Part shown: piece after piece, positions 7,626 to 16,760 of the stretch
Layout: each line of letters opens with the position of its first letter
Numbering within the stretch: the first letter of the stretch is position 1
NCBI GenBank assembly: GCA_947174685.1
Contig: CAMWJY010000004.1
Coordinates: forward strand, 1-18,320
Direction of reading: 5' to 3'
DNA from: an uncultured Mollicutes bacterium
GTDB taxonomy: Bacteria; Bacillota_I; Bacilli_A; Acholeplasmatales; Anaeroplasmataceae
Length of the DNA: 18,320 nt
The notes under the pieces: model-generated
What the model saw: the letters and a program-made list of their open reading frames with translations, nothing else
What the model was told of the DNA's origin: nothing
Databases searched by the model: none
Made by a program: the position numbers and the translations under genes

Positions 7626-8729
7626 ATGGCAAGTGATGTTATTTTAAAGGATGTCAATAAGGTCTATCCTAATGGTTTCCATGCAGTATATGACTTTAAC
7701 ATTGAAATTGAAAAAGGCGAATTTATTGTTTTAGCTGGTCCTTCTGGATGTGGTAAATCTACAACCTTAAGAATGATTGCAGGATTAGAGGAAATCTCTT
7801 CTGGGGATTTAATTATTAATGGCAAAAGAGTTAATGATGTTGCTCCTAAGGATAGAGATATAGCAATGGTATTCCAAAATTATGCATTATATGCGCATAT
7901 GACCGTATATCATAATTTAGCATTCTCTTTAACTATTAGAAAGGTTGATCCTGTTGAAATTCATGCAAGAGTTATGAAGGCTGCTGAGATTTTAGGATTA
8001 GTTCCTTATTTGAATCGTAAACCAAAACAATTATCAGGTGGTCAAAGACAGAGAGTTGCTTGTGGTAGAGCAATTGTTCGTGACCCAGTAGTATTCTTAT
8101 TAGATGAGCCACTATCTAACCTAGATGCAAAGCTACGTGGTTCAATGCGTAAGGAATTAATGCTATTACATGATAGATTGAATGCAACATTTGTTTATGT
8201 TACACATGACCAAATAGAAGCATTAACATTAGCTACTAGAATTGTAGTTATGAAAGACGGATATGTTCAACAAATTGCAACTCCAAAGGAGATGTATGAT
8301 AATCCAGCCAACATATTTGTTGCAGGATTTATTGGAACACCACCTATGAATTTCTATAATGGTAAGATTTCAAAGGATGGAAAGAAGTTTGAACACATTT
8401 CAGGAACAAGCTTTAAATTGACTGCAAATCAAGTTGCAGCATTAGCAGAATATGCAGATAAAGAAATTGTGATGGCTTCAAGACCAGATTATGTTTATGT
8501 AGATGATGCATCCTTAGAAAAGAATTCTGGAAGTGTATTTGATTTAAAGGTGGATTATTATGAATATTTAGGATCATATAAGCTTGTTTATGGTACAATT
8601 GGTGATTCAGAAGCAATTATAGCAAAAATTGATGGACGCGATATTGTTGATGCTGCTGTTGTTAAGGCTTGCTATGATATGAATAAAGTCCATTTCTATG
8701 ACAAAGAAACAACAAACTTAATTGTATAA
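7626..8729 (+). CDS. msmK: ABC transporter ATPase, MsmK/UgpC/MalK type
   Basis: Cytoplasmic energy-supplying subunit of the carbohydrate importer, 367 aa. All nucleotide-binding motifs are intact: Walker A GPSGCGKST (38-46), Q-loop VFQNYALY (Q84), signature LSGGQRQR (136-143), Walker B VFLLDEPLSNLD (D160, E161) and switch His194 in THDQ. A C-terminal regulatory TOBE-like domain follows from about residue 240, as in MalK-like proteins. TAGGAGG overlaps the stop of the preceding gene. MsmK-type ATPases often sit away from the permease genes and serve several importers; here the gene is inside the operon, so it is probably dedicated to this transporter though it could be shared. The symbol is given for the family, not for a proven orthologue. 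Confidence 0.95.
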   Translation: MASDVILKDVNKVYPNGFHAVYDFNIEIEKGEFIVLAGPSGCGKSTTLRMIAGLEEISSGDLIINGKRVNDVAPKDRDIAMVFQNYALYAHMTVYHNLAFSLTIRKVDPVEIHARVMKAAEILGLVPYLNRKPKQLSGGQRQRVACGRAIVRDPVVFLLDEPLSNLDAKLRGSMRKELMLLHDRLNATFVYVTHDQIEALTLATRIVVMKDGYVQQIATPKEMYDNPANIFVAGFIGTPPMNFYNGKISKDGKKFEHISGTSFKLTANQVAALAEYADKEIVMASRPDYVYVDDASLEKNSGSVFDLKVDYYEYLGSYKLVYGTIGDSEAIIAKIDGRDIVDAAVVKACYDMNKVHFYDKETTNLIV

Positions 8730-8743
8730 GGAGTGTGGATATA

Positions 8744-9364
8744 ATGGAAAAAAATAATGAGAAAAAGTCAAATAAATTCAAATCCGTAATGCTCTCCTTT
8801 TTGAATTATGTTAAATTTATATTTGTAGATTTCTTTACATCATTTAAATACAACAAAATGAAACTTCCTGGAATGTTGGTTGCAATACCAGGTATATTCT
8901 TAGGATTCTTCCTTACATTCCATATACCTGTTGTAAATAGTTACTCATTTGTTTCTGCTGGATATGTGGGTGGAGATTATGTAGAAACAGTATATTTCCC
9001 TGATATTTCAGCATTAGTACTATTTATTTTGGTTCTATTTGGTATATTGAATTTATTTACTGCTTTTAGTATGATGTCTAAGAAAAATCTTGGTTCTGTC
9101 ATAACTTCAACCATTACTACAGTAATAATAGTTGCAGCTGGTATTTTATACCTATATATGTTATTCTTATATGTACAATTAAGATCAGGTGCTGAACCTA
9201 TTGTAGTTGTAAAGGATGAACTAGGAAATATTATTCCTTTCACATGGTCAACTAATTATTTAGCATCCTTAATTTCTGTGGTTGTTTCTATGGTTTGTTC
9301 AGTTGTAGGAGTAATCCTAGGATTTATATTTTATGATAGAAACTATAAAAAGGTAAAATTCTAA
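8744..9364 (+). CDS. Unknown four-TM membrane protein following the ATPase gene
   Basis: Start placed at ATG 8744 because AAGGAG (8728-8733) is ten bases upstream and almost touches the alternative GTG at 8735; 206 aa. A polar Lys/Asn-rich N-terminus of about 40 residues is followed by helices near 44-62, 89-108, 117-140 and 168-195. The helix 2-3 turn is short and basic (MSKKN), the helix 3-4 loop is polar, and the tail is basic (YDRNYKKVKF). This is the same plan as the products of the genes at 6296 and 6996, suggesting distant paralogues, though sequence identity by eye is low. The stop overlaps the next start (TAATG), a classic coupled arrangement. Function unknown. Confidence 0.8.
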   Translation: MEKNNEKKSNKFKSVMLSFLNYVKFIFVDFFTSFKYNKMKLPGMLVAIPGIFLGFFLTFHIPVVNSYSFVSAGYVGGDYVETVYFPDISALVLFILVLFGILNLFTAFSMMSKKNLGSVITSTITTVIIVAAGILYLYMLFLYVQLRSGAEPIVVVKDELGNIIPFTWSTNYLASLISVVVSMVCSVVGVILGFIFYDRNYKKVKF

Positions 9365-9954
9365 TGAAAAATAAAGAAGTAAAAGAAAACCCAGAGAATC
9401 TAAATCCATATAAATTGGACAAATTATCAAGGATTCCAAGTTGGCTAATCATTCTTTTACTAAAGTTTTGGGCAGCTGCGGCTGCCGTTTTCTTTAGTGT
9501 GATTGGTGGCTTAGATGTTGGAATTGATTTTAGTGGTACAGCGACAGATCCAGTATCATCAATAATAGCAAGCATTCGAATTATTGTATTAATTGCATTA
9601 TTTATTAGCATTTTTATTAATTATCTTGTTCGACCTTTCGTGCGTTTGATGTACAATAAAAGGAATAATACTTATCGATATAATATGATTAACTTTAAGG
9701 GATTTTTATCCTTTGTAGTTTGTTTATTGTACCATTTAGTATTATCAATAATTTTGTTTTTTATAACAATATTCTTATCAATGCATCATTTAGTACTTGA
9801 TTTATTTGGTACCACGGGTGGAGTTGGTATAGAGCCATTTACATATGCATTTTGCTATATGTTGGTGGATTTCATTTTCTTGTTTGCTAAAAATGTGATA
9901 GTGGACTCTGTAAAACGTTATAAATACCATAAGCAAATGAAAGCAGAGGTTTAG
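9364..9954 (+). CDS. Unknown four-TM membrane protein with a basic cytoplasmic loop
   Basis: The 196-aa product has hydrophobic segments at about 26-50, 66-87, 112-137 and 152-175. In contrast to the three preceding unknowns, helices 2 and 3 are joined by a longer, strongly basic loop (RPFVRLMYNKRNNTYRY) that should face the cytoplasm. The N-terminus is polar and Pro/Asn-rich, and the C-terminus is basic. No known family is recognised. The ATG shares a base with the preceding stop (TAATG), so translation is likely coupled to the gene before it. The next gene, GH28, starts two bases after its stop. Its place in the operon supports a joint role with the importer. Confidence 0.78.
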   Translation: MKNKEVKENPENLNPYKLDKLSRIPSWLIILLLKFWAAAAAVFFSVIGGLDVGIDFSGTATDPVSSIIASIRIIVLIALFISIFINYLVRPFVRLMYNKRNNTYRYNMINFKGFLSFVVCLLYHLVLSIILFFITIFLSMHHLVLDLFGTTGGVGIEPFTYAFCYMLVDFIFLFAKNVIVDSVKRYKYHKQMKAEV

Positions 9955-9956
9955 AT

Positions 9957-11495
9957 ATGTTTAATATAATATTTAAAAGTTCAACAAGTGTTACCTTTGA
10001 ACTAAAGAACAATCAGCCATTTGTAACAGAACCATATGATGTTATATTGAATGGCAAGCTGATTGCAGCAAATGTGACACAAAATGTTTATTCAATCTAT
10101 GATCTTACTCCTAATACAAAATACACTCTTTCTATTCAAAAAGAAAGCGTTGAATTTGTAACAGAGGCAGAGGTTGTATGCTTGAATGTTAAAAGCTTTG
10201 GTGCAAAGGGAGATGGATGCACAAATGATACAAGCTTTATTCAAGCCTGTATTTATGCATGTCCTGATGGAGGACGAGTTTACATCCCAGAAGGAAATTA
10301 TTATGTTGGACCTTTGTTGTTAAGAAGTAATATCACAATTGAGTTAAATGAGAAGGCACATTTAATTGGTGATACAGATAGAAACCATTACCCTATTTTA
10401 CCAGGTATGACTTACACTTCAGATGAACAGGATGAATATAATCTTGGTTCATGGGAGGGTAATCCACTGGATTGCTTTGCAAGTATTATCACTGGAATAA
10501 ATATTCAAAATGTTAAAATCATAGGTAAAGGAATTATTGACGGGAATGCCCAAAATTCAGATTGGTGGAAGGATGTTCGTACCAAGAGAATTGCGTGGCG
10601 TCCAAGAGGTGTTTTTTTAAACCATTGTACAAATGTTTCCTTTCAGGGTGTAACTGTAACCAATACACCTTCATGGAATTTGCATCCATATTTTTCTTCT
10701 CATATTCGTTTTCTAGATATGAAGCTAATAAGTCCTAAAAATTCACCAAACACAGATGGTTGTGATCCTGAATCATGTGATCATGTTGATATAATTGGTG
10801 TATATTTCAGTGTTGGTGATGACTGTATTGCGATTAAGTCAGGAAAAATTTTTATGGGCAGAAAATATAAGACGCCATCTTCTAATTTTAATATTCGAAA
10901 CTGTTCAATGAATTTTGGTCATGGAGCCGTTGTTCTAGGCAGTGAGATGAGTGGTGGTATTAAAAATATTAATGTTACACAATGTTTGTTTAATCAAACG
11001 GATCGTGGGCTTAGAATTAAAACTAGAAGAGGAAGAGGAAAGGATGCGATTATTGATGGCATCACCTTTGAAAACATTTTGATGAAAGATGTTTTAACTC
11101 CATTAGTAATAAATATGTTTTATTATTGTGATCCTGATGGACATTCTGAATATGTTCAAACAAAAGAGAAGCTCCCAGTAACAGATAAAACACCATATAT
11201 TGGTAAATTTGTTTTCAAAAATATCGATTGTGAAAATGTTAATGTTGCTGCAGGAACATTCTATGGCTTACCAGAAGCACCAATACGAGCTATAGAAATG
11301 GAAAATATTCACTTTAAATATGCCAAAAATCCTGTGGCTGGATGTCCTGCAATGATGGATGGACTAGAGCCTATGTCTGGAGAAGGTTTAATATTTGATA
11401 ATGTAGAGAGTATAAAATTAACAAATGTTAGCTTTGACGGATTAACAAAACAAAAAATAAACAAATCTAATGTTTCTACGTATTTAGAAAAATAA
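9957..11495 (+). CDS. Cytoplasmic GH28 polygalacturonase, probably exo-acting
   Basis: This 512-aa enzyme should hydrolyse alpha-1,4-galacturonosidic bonds by inversion. All GH28 motifs are present: NTDG (265-268, Asp267), GDD (287-289, Asp288 and Asp289), GHG (321-323) and RIK (353-355). About 75 N-terminal residues form a small beta-sandwich, fibronectin III-like domain (YDLTPNTKYTLSIQ) before the beta-helix begins at FGAKGDG (81-87). This layout is shared by exo-polygalacturonases such as Thermotoga PelB. There is no signal peptide, so it is intracellular and should release galacturonic acid from imported oligomers. AGAGG precedes the ATG at good spacing. It is the last gene of the operon; a terminator follows 17 bases after the stop. 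Exo action is inferred from the domain layout and the location. Confidence 0.93.
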   Translation: MFNIIFKSSTSVTFELKNNQPFVTEPYDVILNGKLIAANVTQNVYSIYDLTPNTKYTLSIQKESVEFVTEAEVVCLNVKSFGAKGDGCTNDTSFIQACIYACPDGGRVYIPEGNYYVGPLLLRSNITIELNEKAHLIGDTDRNHYPILPGMTYTSDEQDEYNLGSWEGNPLDCFASIITGINIQNVKIIGKGIIDGNAQNSDWWKDVRTKRIAWRPRGVFLNHCTNVSFQGVTVTNTPSWNLHPYFSSHIRFLDMKLISPKNSPNTDGCDPESCDHVDIIGVYFSVGDDCIAIKSGKIFMGRKYKTPSSNFNIRNCSMNFGHGAVVLGSEMSGGIKNINVTQCLFNQTDRGLRIKTRRGRGKDAIIDGITFENILMKDVLTPLVINMFYYCDPDGHSEYVQTKEKLPVTDKTPYIGKFVFKNIDCENVNVAAGTFYGLPEAPIRAIEMENIHFKYAKNPVAGCPAMMDGLEPMSGEGLIFDNVESIKLTNVSFDGLTKQKINKSNVSTYLEK

Positions 11496-11512
11496 AATCT
11501 TATATTTAAGAG

Positions 11513-11544
11513 CAGTCTTTTTGATATTTTAAAGACTGTTTTTT
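11513..11544 (+). terminator. Rho-independent terminator of the importer operon
   Basis: CAGTCTTT (11513-11520) pairs with AAAGACTG (11531-11538) around a 10-nt loop, followed directly by TTTTTT. It lies just after the GH28 stop and before an independent promoter, separating the two transcription units. Confidence 0.85.
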
Positions 11545-11589
11545 CTTTGTAAATAGTTGGTCTGATAAGAGAATTCCTTTGCAAAATTA

Positions 11590-11618
11590 TTGACTAAATG
11601 GTCTAAAATTGCTATAAT
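11590..11618 (+). promoter_or_regulatory. Promoter of the surface lipoprotein operon
   Basis: TTGACT (11590-11595) and a perfect TATAAT (11613-11618) with a 17-bp spacer. The -35 is identical to that of the importer operon promoter. Predicted transcription start is near 11625, inside an operator-like site. Confidence 0.85.
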
Positions 11619-11619
11619 T

Positions 11620-11635
11620 AATAAAACGTTTACAT
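11620..11635 (+). promoter_or_regulatory. LacI/CcpA-type operator-like site over the lipoprotein promoter start
   Basis: AATAAAACGTTTACAT matches the cre consensus at 14 of 16 positions and contains the perfect palindrome AAACGTTT. It directly follows the -10 box and overlaps the predicted transcription start, an ideal place for repression. It shares the AARCGTT core with the sites at 1027 and 1085. Confidence 0.5.
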
Positions 11636-11648
11636 AAGGAGAATGATT

Positions 11649-13061
11649 ATGAAAAATATAACGAAATTAAAGTTTCTTATTTTGGGCGTAATTCTTTCTT
11701 TGTCAATTGCTTCATGTAAAAAGCAAGAACAAGAAACAGTAGACCCAGAACAACCTCCTGTAGTTCAACTTACTGAAGATGATTTGACAGGTATTAGCGT
11801 AGATGTTTCTGGAGCGAAAACGAAGTTTTATCTTGGTGATGAGTTTTCCGCTGAAGGAATAAAAGTCTATCAAGATTATACTAAGTATGCTAATGGAGAG
11901 TTGCTAAGAGATCAAAAGGAATGTACTAAATATTATTTAGATACTAGTAATTTGGATATATCAACTGTAGGAGAATATCAAATTAAGGTATTGTTTAGAA
12001 GAGGTGTTTTAAGATATGAGACATCCTATAATGTTACAGTGCAATCTTCTTTACTTGACACTTCTGGAGAAAAGTATCTTGCAGGATTAGAAGTGAAGTA
12101 TGAGGGTGCTAAGGATTTGTTGGTTGGCGATACATTTGAATTTGATGCAAGTCTATTAACAATTAAAGCTCACTATAATCAATCTGGTGAAGAAGTAGAA
12201 GAAAAAGATTTTGAGAATACTGATATTAGCATTGATTATGCATCAGTTGATACTTCTAAAGTAGGCTCTTATATGATTAAATATTCTTACTCAGAAGATT
12301 TAACTATTAATGGTAGTGCATATAAGAATGTTGTTTCTTCTTTTACGATTATAACAGTGGCAAATCCAACGAAGTCAATTAAATTTGAAAGTGGTACTAC
12401 TAAGATTCCTGCTTCAATTTCTACTATAGATGTTTCTGACTGGAAGATTAGAGTTACTAGAGAAAGAGGAGAAGAAGAGGTTGTTGATTTCAATACAGAT
12501 TTATTCCTATTATCTGGTGTATCTCCATTTATCACTGGTAGACAATATGCAGTAATTCGTTTAAAAGAAAATACAAATAAATTTATTACAGTTGCGGTGG
12601 ACATTATTGAATCAACAGCTTTAGATATTTTGGTAGGAACAAGTCTTTCTAAATATCAAGTTCTAGAGGATGCAAACAAGATTCAATTAGACAAGAGTGG
12701 AAAGTTCTTTGTTACTAATAACGTGACTATTGCAAGCAGAGGTGGTAAGGATAGATTCTCTACAATTACCTTTGGCGATAGAATTACTATTAAGGGTTCT
12801 GATCAATATGTAGAGGTTGTAATGGATAATCCTGGAACAATCATATTGTATATAGCTTCTTCTGGAGCTGAAGCAAGAGAAATTACTGTTTTCAGTCCAT
12901 CAGGGGATGATTTAGAAACCTTTATAACTTCTGCAGAAAAGCAAGAGATTACAGAGGTTAGATTAGAAGTTTCAGAAGCTGGAACATATAGAGTTATGAG
13001 TCCAAGCTCTGTTTACATTCATGGATGCATTATAGCAACTGAGAAGGTTGAGGTGAAATAA
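11649..13061 (+). CDS. Surface lipoprotein with Ig-like domains and a pectate-lyase-associated C-terminal module
   Basis: Start taken at ATG 11649: AAGGAG (11636-11641) is seven bases before it but only one base from an in-frame ATG at 11643; 470 aa. A lipoprotein signal peptide ends in SIASC with Cys23 as the anchor. After an acidic/Pro linker come two Ig-like beta-sandwich repeats, each with a 'GD.F' strand and a closing 'ST/SKVGxYxIKxxYxxxxx' strand (roughly 45-135 and 145-245), and a third partial one. The last ~140 residues (GKFFVTNNV... REITVFSPSG... EAGTYRVMSPSSVYIHGCI) resemble the beta-sandwich appended to many bacterial pectate lyases. No catalytic motif is visible. It starts a two-gene operon with the PL9 lyase, so a pectin-binding or scaffold role at the cell surface is inferred. 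Confidence 0.82.
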   Translation: MKNITKLKFLILGVILSLSIASCKKQEQETVDPEQPPVVQLTEDDLTGISVDVSGAKTKFYLGDEFSAEGIKVYQDYTKYANGELLRDQKECTKYYLDTSNLDISTVGEYQIKVLFRRGVLRYETSYNVTVQSSLLDTSGEKYLAGLEVKYEGAKDLLVGDTFEFDASLLTIKAHYNQSGEEVEEKDFENTDISIDYASVDTSKVGSYMIKYSYSEDLTINGSAYKNVVSSFTIITVANPTKSIKFESGTTKIPASISTIDVSDWKIRVTRERGEEEVVDFNTDLFLLSGVSPFITGRQYAVIRLKENTNKFITVAVDIIESTALDILVGTSLSKYQVLEDANKIQLDKSGKFFVTNNVTIASRGGKDRFSTITFGDRITIKGSDQYVEVVMDNPGTIILYIASSGAEAREITVFSPSGDDLETFITSAEKQEITEVRLEVSEAGTYRVMSPSSVYIHGCIIATEKVEVK

Positions 13062-13062
13062 T

Positions 13063-16000
13063 ATGAAGAGTAAATTAAAATACGTTGGAGTTGCGCTTTT
13101 AGGTGCACTAGCTTTAGCTTCTTGTAAAGGAACTAAGGAACCTGCGGAGCTTCCTCCAGAGCCAGAAAAAACTCCAGTCAATTATTATGTTTCTCCAGAT
13201 GGCGATGTAACAGCAGATGGTTTAACAGAAGCAAATCCTACTACCTTTCATATCGCAATAGCAAAGGTTCAGCCTGGCGATACTATCCTTTTAAAGGATG
13301 GCGTTTATAAATATGATGCTAGAATTCAGGTTCAAACTGATGGAGCTCCTAATGGATATATTTCAGTTCATCCTCAGAATGAAAATGATCGAGTTGTATT
13401 TGATTTTTCCGCAATGGAGTTCAATGGTAATAACCGTGGTATCCAAGTGTATGGTGATTATTGGCACTTTAAAAACATAGAAGTTACTGGTGCTGGCGAT
13501 AATGGTATGTATATAGCAGGTAGCTATAATATAATAGAAAACTGTATGTTCTATAACAATCGTGATACAGGTCTTCAAATTGGTCGTGGATATGCCCATG
13601 AAAATAGCATAAATGATTGGCCATCCTTCAATATGATTAAGAACTGTACCTCCTTTGGTAATTATGATGATGAAACCTATGGTGAAAATGCTGATGGTTT
13701 TGCTGCAAAATTAACCATTGGCTATGGAAATGTTTTTGATGGATGTATAGCATTTAGAAATTCTGATGATGGTTGGGACCTTTTTGCAAAAGAAGATTCT
13801 GGTAATATTGGTACAGTAGTGCTTTATAACTGTGTATCATTTGAAAATGGCTTCTTGCCATATCCTATTCAAAGAGAAGATGCAAATGGCAAGCTTTATG
13901 ATACTTACATTACAAGAGATGGTGATGGTATTGGCTTTAAGCTAGGTGGTTCTACTATGGAAGGCGATGTATTATTGCATAACTGCTTAGCATTTAATAA
14001 TAAGCTTCATGGCTTTGGAGATAACTCCAATCCAGGTGTAATCAATATTTCTAATTGTAGTGCAATTAATAACTGTGCTGGATTAGATGCAGATGGTAAT
14101 GTTTCTAGTGTTCGTGGTGTTCCAGGAACTCAAAATAAATCAAACAACTTTGATTTAGCTAGAGATACAAAGAGCTATAATGCATATTATGGTTTATTAT
14201 CCTATATTAATAATCAAACAGGTTATAATGTTAACGACGGTGATAGCTCTTATAATGGAGATAAGTTTAGAGGAAGTACAGCTTATAGTATTTTCCAAAC
14301 TGGATATTCTAAGAGTGAGGTTTATAAAGCATTTACTGCATATGAAGATGCAACAGCTTATGCTAATGATGCTACATTATCTCAAGGTACAGCATATGAA
14401 GGATTAACAGATTCTATTTTTGCAAGTCTTGCTTCCTTCAATGCGAAATGTGCTGATGTTGATCACATTGCAGATTTAAGAAGCTTACATACATCTTTAC
14501 GTAATAGTGATTTATCTGTTAACTTAGGAGATCATTGTAAATTAGTAGATTCAAAGCTTTTAACCTTTGCAGAGGGAAAAGCTATTGGTGCTAACCTTTC
14601 TTTGGCAAGTGACACCTACACCCATTATGATGTATTAAATGCAAAGGACTGTGAGACAATCGAGGAAATTCAAGTTCAGATTGTGTATAATGCATTAGAA
14701 GTATTAGGTGATAAAGATGCAATTTACCAAGATTTTGAAGTATCTAAGCTGATTTATGGATGTGATATTCAGTGGGAATCTTCAGATCCAAGTATCTTAG
14801 CTGTTCAAAATGAAGAGAAGAATTCTATCTCAAATGCTGTCTTTAGTACAATAAAGGTAAATACTCCTGAAAAAGAAACAAAGGTTACATTAACTGCTAC
14901 AATTACTTATGGTTCTGTTACAAAACAGAAAACATTTAATGTAACTGTTAAAGGAAGAAATGTAACTATTGGTGAAATGGTTTCTACTGGTAACAAGACA
15001 ATTCGTGTTGGTATATATGGTAATTTTACTGAGCCTAGAATTTACCCTCTAGATGGTTCAGCTGTAACAAAAACAGAATTACCTAAAGAATTATATGATA
15101 TGGAATATTCTTATCGCTATGCAACAGATGAGAATTCTCAATTCCATAATGTAGATAAGGTTTATACCTCTGTACCTGGCGTATATGAGATCACTGCAAC
15201 AGCTACATTAAAGAGCAATCCTTCTAGCAAAGGAACTTATACTTATAGCGTATTTATTATTGATCCAAATTGTATTATTGATTTTAGAAATGATTCTGAA
15301 CCATTAGTAACATTAAATAATACAGGATTTGCAATTAGTGGTAAGCTCTCAAATAGCTATGGTGATATTTATGCTTTAACCTCTAAAGAACCACTTGAAT
15401 TAACTAGAGAGGAATTCCTAGCTCATCCAGATCTTCAAAAGGCAGAAATTATGTCAAATGTAATTGTTGCTAATTTTGAAGCGGATAATACAACTGGTGA
15501 TATCTATTATATCTATTATTTAGTATCCAATAAGAATCAAACAAATTTAGATGCTAGAGTTTATTCTACTCAGACTGAAATCATTACAGTTCGTACAAAA
15601 GAAGAGTTCAATCATTTAGCTACCTCAGCTAAAATTGATAGTGAAACTCCAACGTCAACAACGATTTATAGTTTAGATAATGATTTAGATTTTACAGATT
15701 ATAATTGGGTAATTGCTGCAAAAGCTGATTTAAAAGCATTCAGTGGTTTATTCAATGGTAATGGACATACAATTAGTAATATCTCAATTACTGGTGCATC
15801 AGCAGATAAGAATATCAATGTGTTCTATAAGGTTTCTAATGGTACTATTATGAATGTTAATTTTGATAACATTAGAATTCATAATACTGATTCAGCTTCT
15901 GGTAAAATTGTTGGTGTAATTGGTGATTTACAGGGTGGTTATTTATATAATATTAAATTAACTAATATTTCTGCAAGAGGTAGAGAAAGTGTAGGAGCTT

Positions 16001-16746
16001 TAGTTGGACAAGTTACAGGTAAAGAAAACTACATTTCTCAATGCTCTTTAATCAACCCAATCCCTGAAAAGCTTGAGGATAATGAGTATGTTATTTCAGC
16101 AGTGAATAAATATGCTGGTGGTATAGTTGGAAATGCTCAAAAGAATGATGATCAAAGTGATTTCAAACTAACTATTTCAAATTGTATGGTTAGTGCGGTT
16201 ATCGGTGATGGAGAAGATGCTGGTGGTAATACAGGTGGTATTCTTGGTCGTGTAAAGAATGACCTTACTCTTTATTCCACAACAGTAGATCATTGCTATT
16301 TCAAAGGTATTATTGTTGCTAAGGGTAATTATAATGCAGGTATTATTGGTGACTTTGATAATGGTGCTGGTACTGTAGTAATTCATCATAATTATGCTGA
16401 CGTATCCTTCATGTTTGCTGGAACTTATTTAAATGCAGAAGAAGCTAAGCTTTTAGGTGAAACGCAGCATTATGCTCATAAGAATACAAATCCAATTGTT
16501 GGACGTGCTGTTTCCTCTGAAAGCGGAAGCTATGCTACAAGCGAAAACTATGGTACTTGGGCAGAATACTACAGTGATGCAATTAAGTCCACTTCTACAG
16601 TATTTGAATTATCTGATTTTGATGACGAAACAGGAGAGTTCAATGCTTGGTATATGACAAAGTATTTTGTTGAAACAACATTAGGCTTAGACATTGAAAA
16701 GGTTTGGAGCTTTAATGAAGAGACACTAGAATTATCCTTAAGATAA
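13063..16746 (+). CDS. Surface-anchored PL9 pectate lyase with Ig-like and GLUG-like tail domains
   Basis: This 1227-aa enzyme should cleave homogalacturonan by calcium-dependent beta-elimination, making unsaturated oligogalacturonides. A lipoprotein signal peptide ends in LALASC (Cys21). The PL9 catalytic beta-helix spans about 35-480. Asp211 (NADGFAAKL), Asp235, Asp236 and Asp239 (NSDDGWDLF) match the calcium-binding aspartates of Pel9A (209, 233, 234, 237), and Lys293 in GIGFKLGG is the likely catalytic base. Ig-like regions follow at about 525-735. Residues 885-1095 carry five GLUG-like turns (GVIGDL, GALVGQV, GGIVGNA, GGILGRV, AGIIGDF). GAGGTG precedes the ATG, which lies one base after the previous stop, so the two lipoproteins are made together. 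It is much longer than a simple PL9 enzyme; the tail may bind substrate or hold the enzyme away from the membrane. Confidence 0.93.
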   Translation: MKSKLKYVGVALLGALALASCKGTKEPAELPPEPEKTPVNYYVSPDGDVTADGLTEANPTTFHIAIAKVQPGDTILLKDGVYKYDARIQVQTDGAPNGYISVHPQNENDRVVFDFSAMEFNGNNRGIQVYGDYWHFKNIEVTGAGDNGMYIAGSYNIIENCMFYNNRDTGLQIGRGYAHENSINDWPSFNMIKNCTSFGNYDDETYGENADGFAAKLTIGYGNVFDGCIAFRNSDDGWDLFAKEDSGNIGTVVLYNCVSFENGFLPYPIQREDANGKLYDTYITRDGDGIGFKLGGSTMEGDVLLHNCLAFNNKLHGFGDNSNPGVINISNCSAINNCAGLDADGNVSSVRGVPGTQNKSNNFDLARDTKSYNAYYGLLSYINNQTGYNVNDGDSSYNGDKFRGSTAYSIFQTGYSKSEVYKAFTAYEDATAYANDATLSQGTAYEGLTDSIFASLASFNAKCADVDHIADLRSLHTSLRNSDLSVNLGDHCKLVDSKLLTFAEGKAIGANLSLASDTYTHYDVLNAKDCETIEEIQVQIVYNALEVLGDKDAIYQDFEVSKLIYGCDIQWESSDPSILAVQNEEKNSISNAVFSTIKVNTPEKETKVTLTATITYGSVTKQKTFNVTVKGRNVTIGEMVSTGNKTIRVGIYGNFTEPRIYPLDGSAVTKTELPKELYDMEYSYRYATDENSQFHNVDKVYTSVPGVYEITATATLKSNPSSKGTYTYSVFIIDPNCIIDFRNDSEPLVTLNNTGFAISGKLSNSYGDIYALTSKEPLELTREEFLAHPDLQKAEIMSNVIVANFEADNTTGDIYYIYYLVSNKNQTNLDARVYSTQTEIITVRTKEEFNHLATSAKIDSETPTSTTIYSLDNDLDFTDYNWVIAAKADLKAFSGLFNGNGHTISNISITGASADKNINVFYKVSNGTIMNVNFDNIRIHNTDSASGKIVGVIGDLQGGYLYNIKLTNISARGRESVGALVGQVTGKENYISQCSLINPIPEKLEDNEYVISAVNKYAGGIVGNAQKNDDQSDFKLTISNCMVSAVIGDGEDAGGNTGGILGRVKNDLTLYSTTVDHCYFKGIIVAKGNYNAGIIGDFDNGAGTVVIHHNYADVSFMFAGTYLNAEEAKLLGETQHYAHKNTNPIVGRAVSSESGSYATSENYGTWAEYYSDAIKSTSTVFELSDFDDETGEFNAWYMTKYFVETTLGLDIEKVWSFNEETLELSLR

Positions 16747-16760
16747 TTTAAATATAATAA

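Noticed and set aside
9324..9611. Minus-strand open frame across the junction of two membrane-protein genes
   Set aside because: The opposite strand holds two coupled genes with good start signals; this frame has no start signal or family resemblance.
10139..10156. AAAGCGTTGAATTT, another operator-like core
   Set aside because: It is inside the GH28 coding sequence, matches the consensus poorly on the right half, and is far from any promoter.
11309..11584. Minus-strand open frame over the GH28 3' end and terminator
   Set aside because: It crosses a clear terminator hairpin and the GH28 C-terminus and shows no protein-like features.
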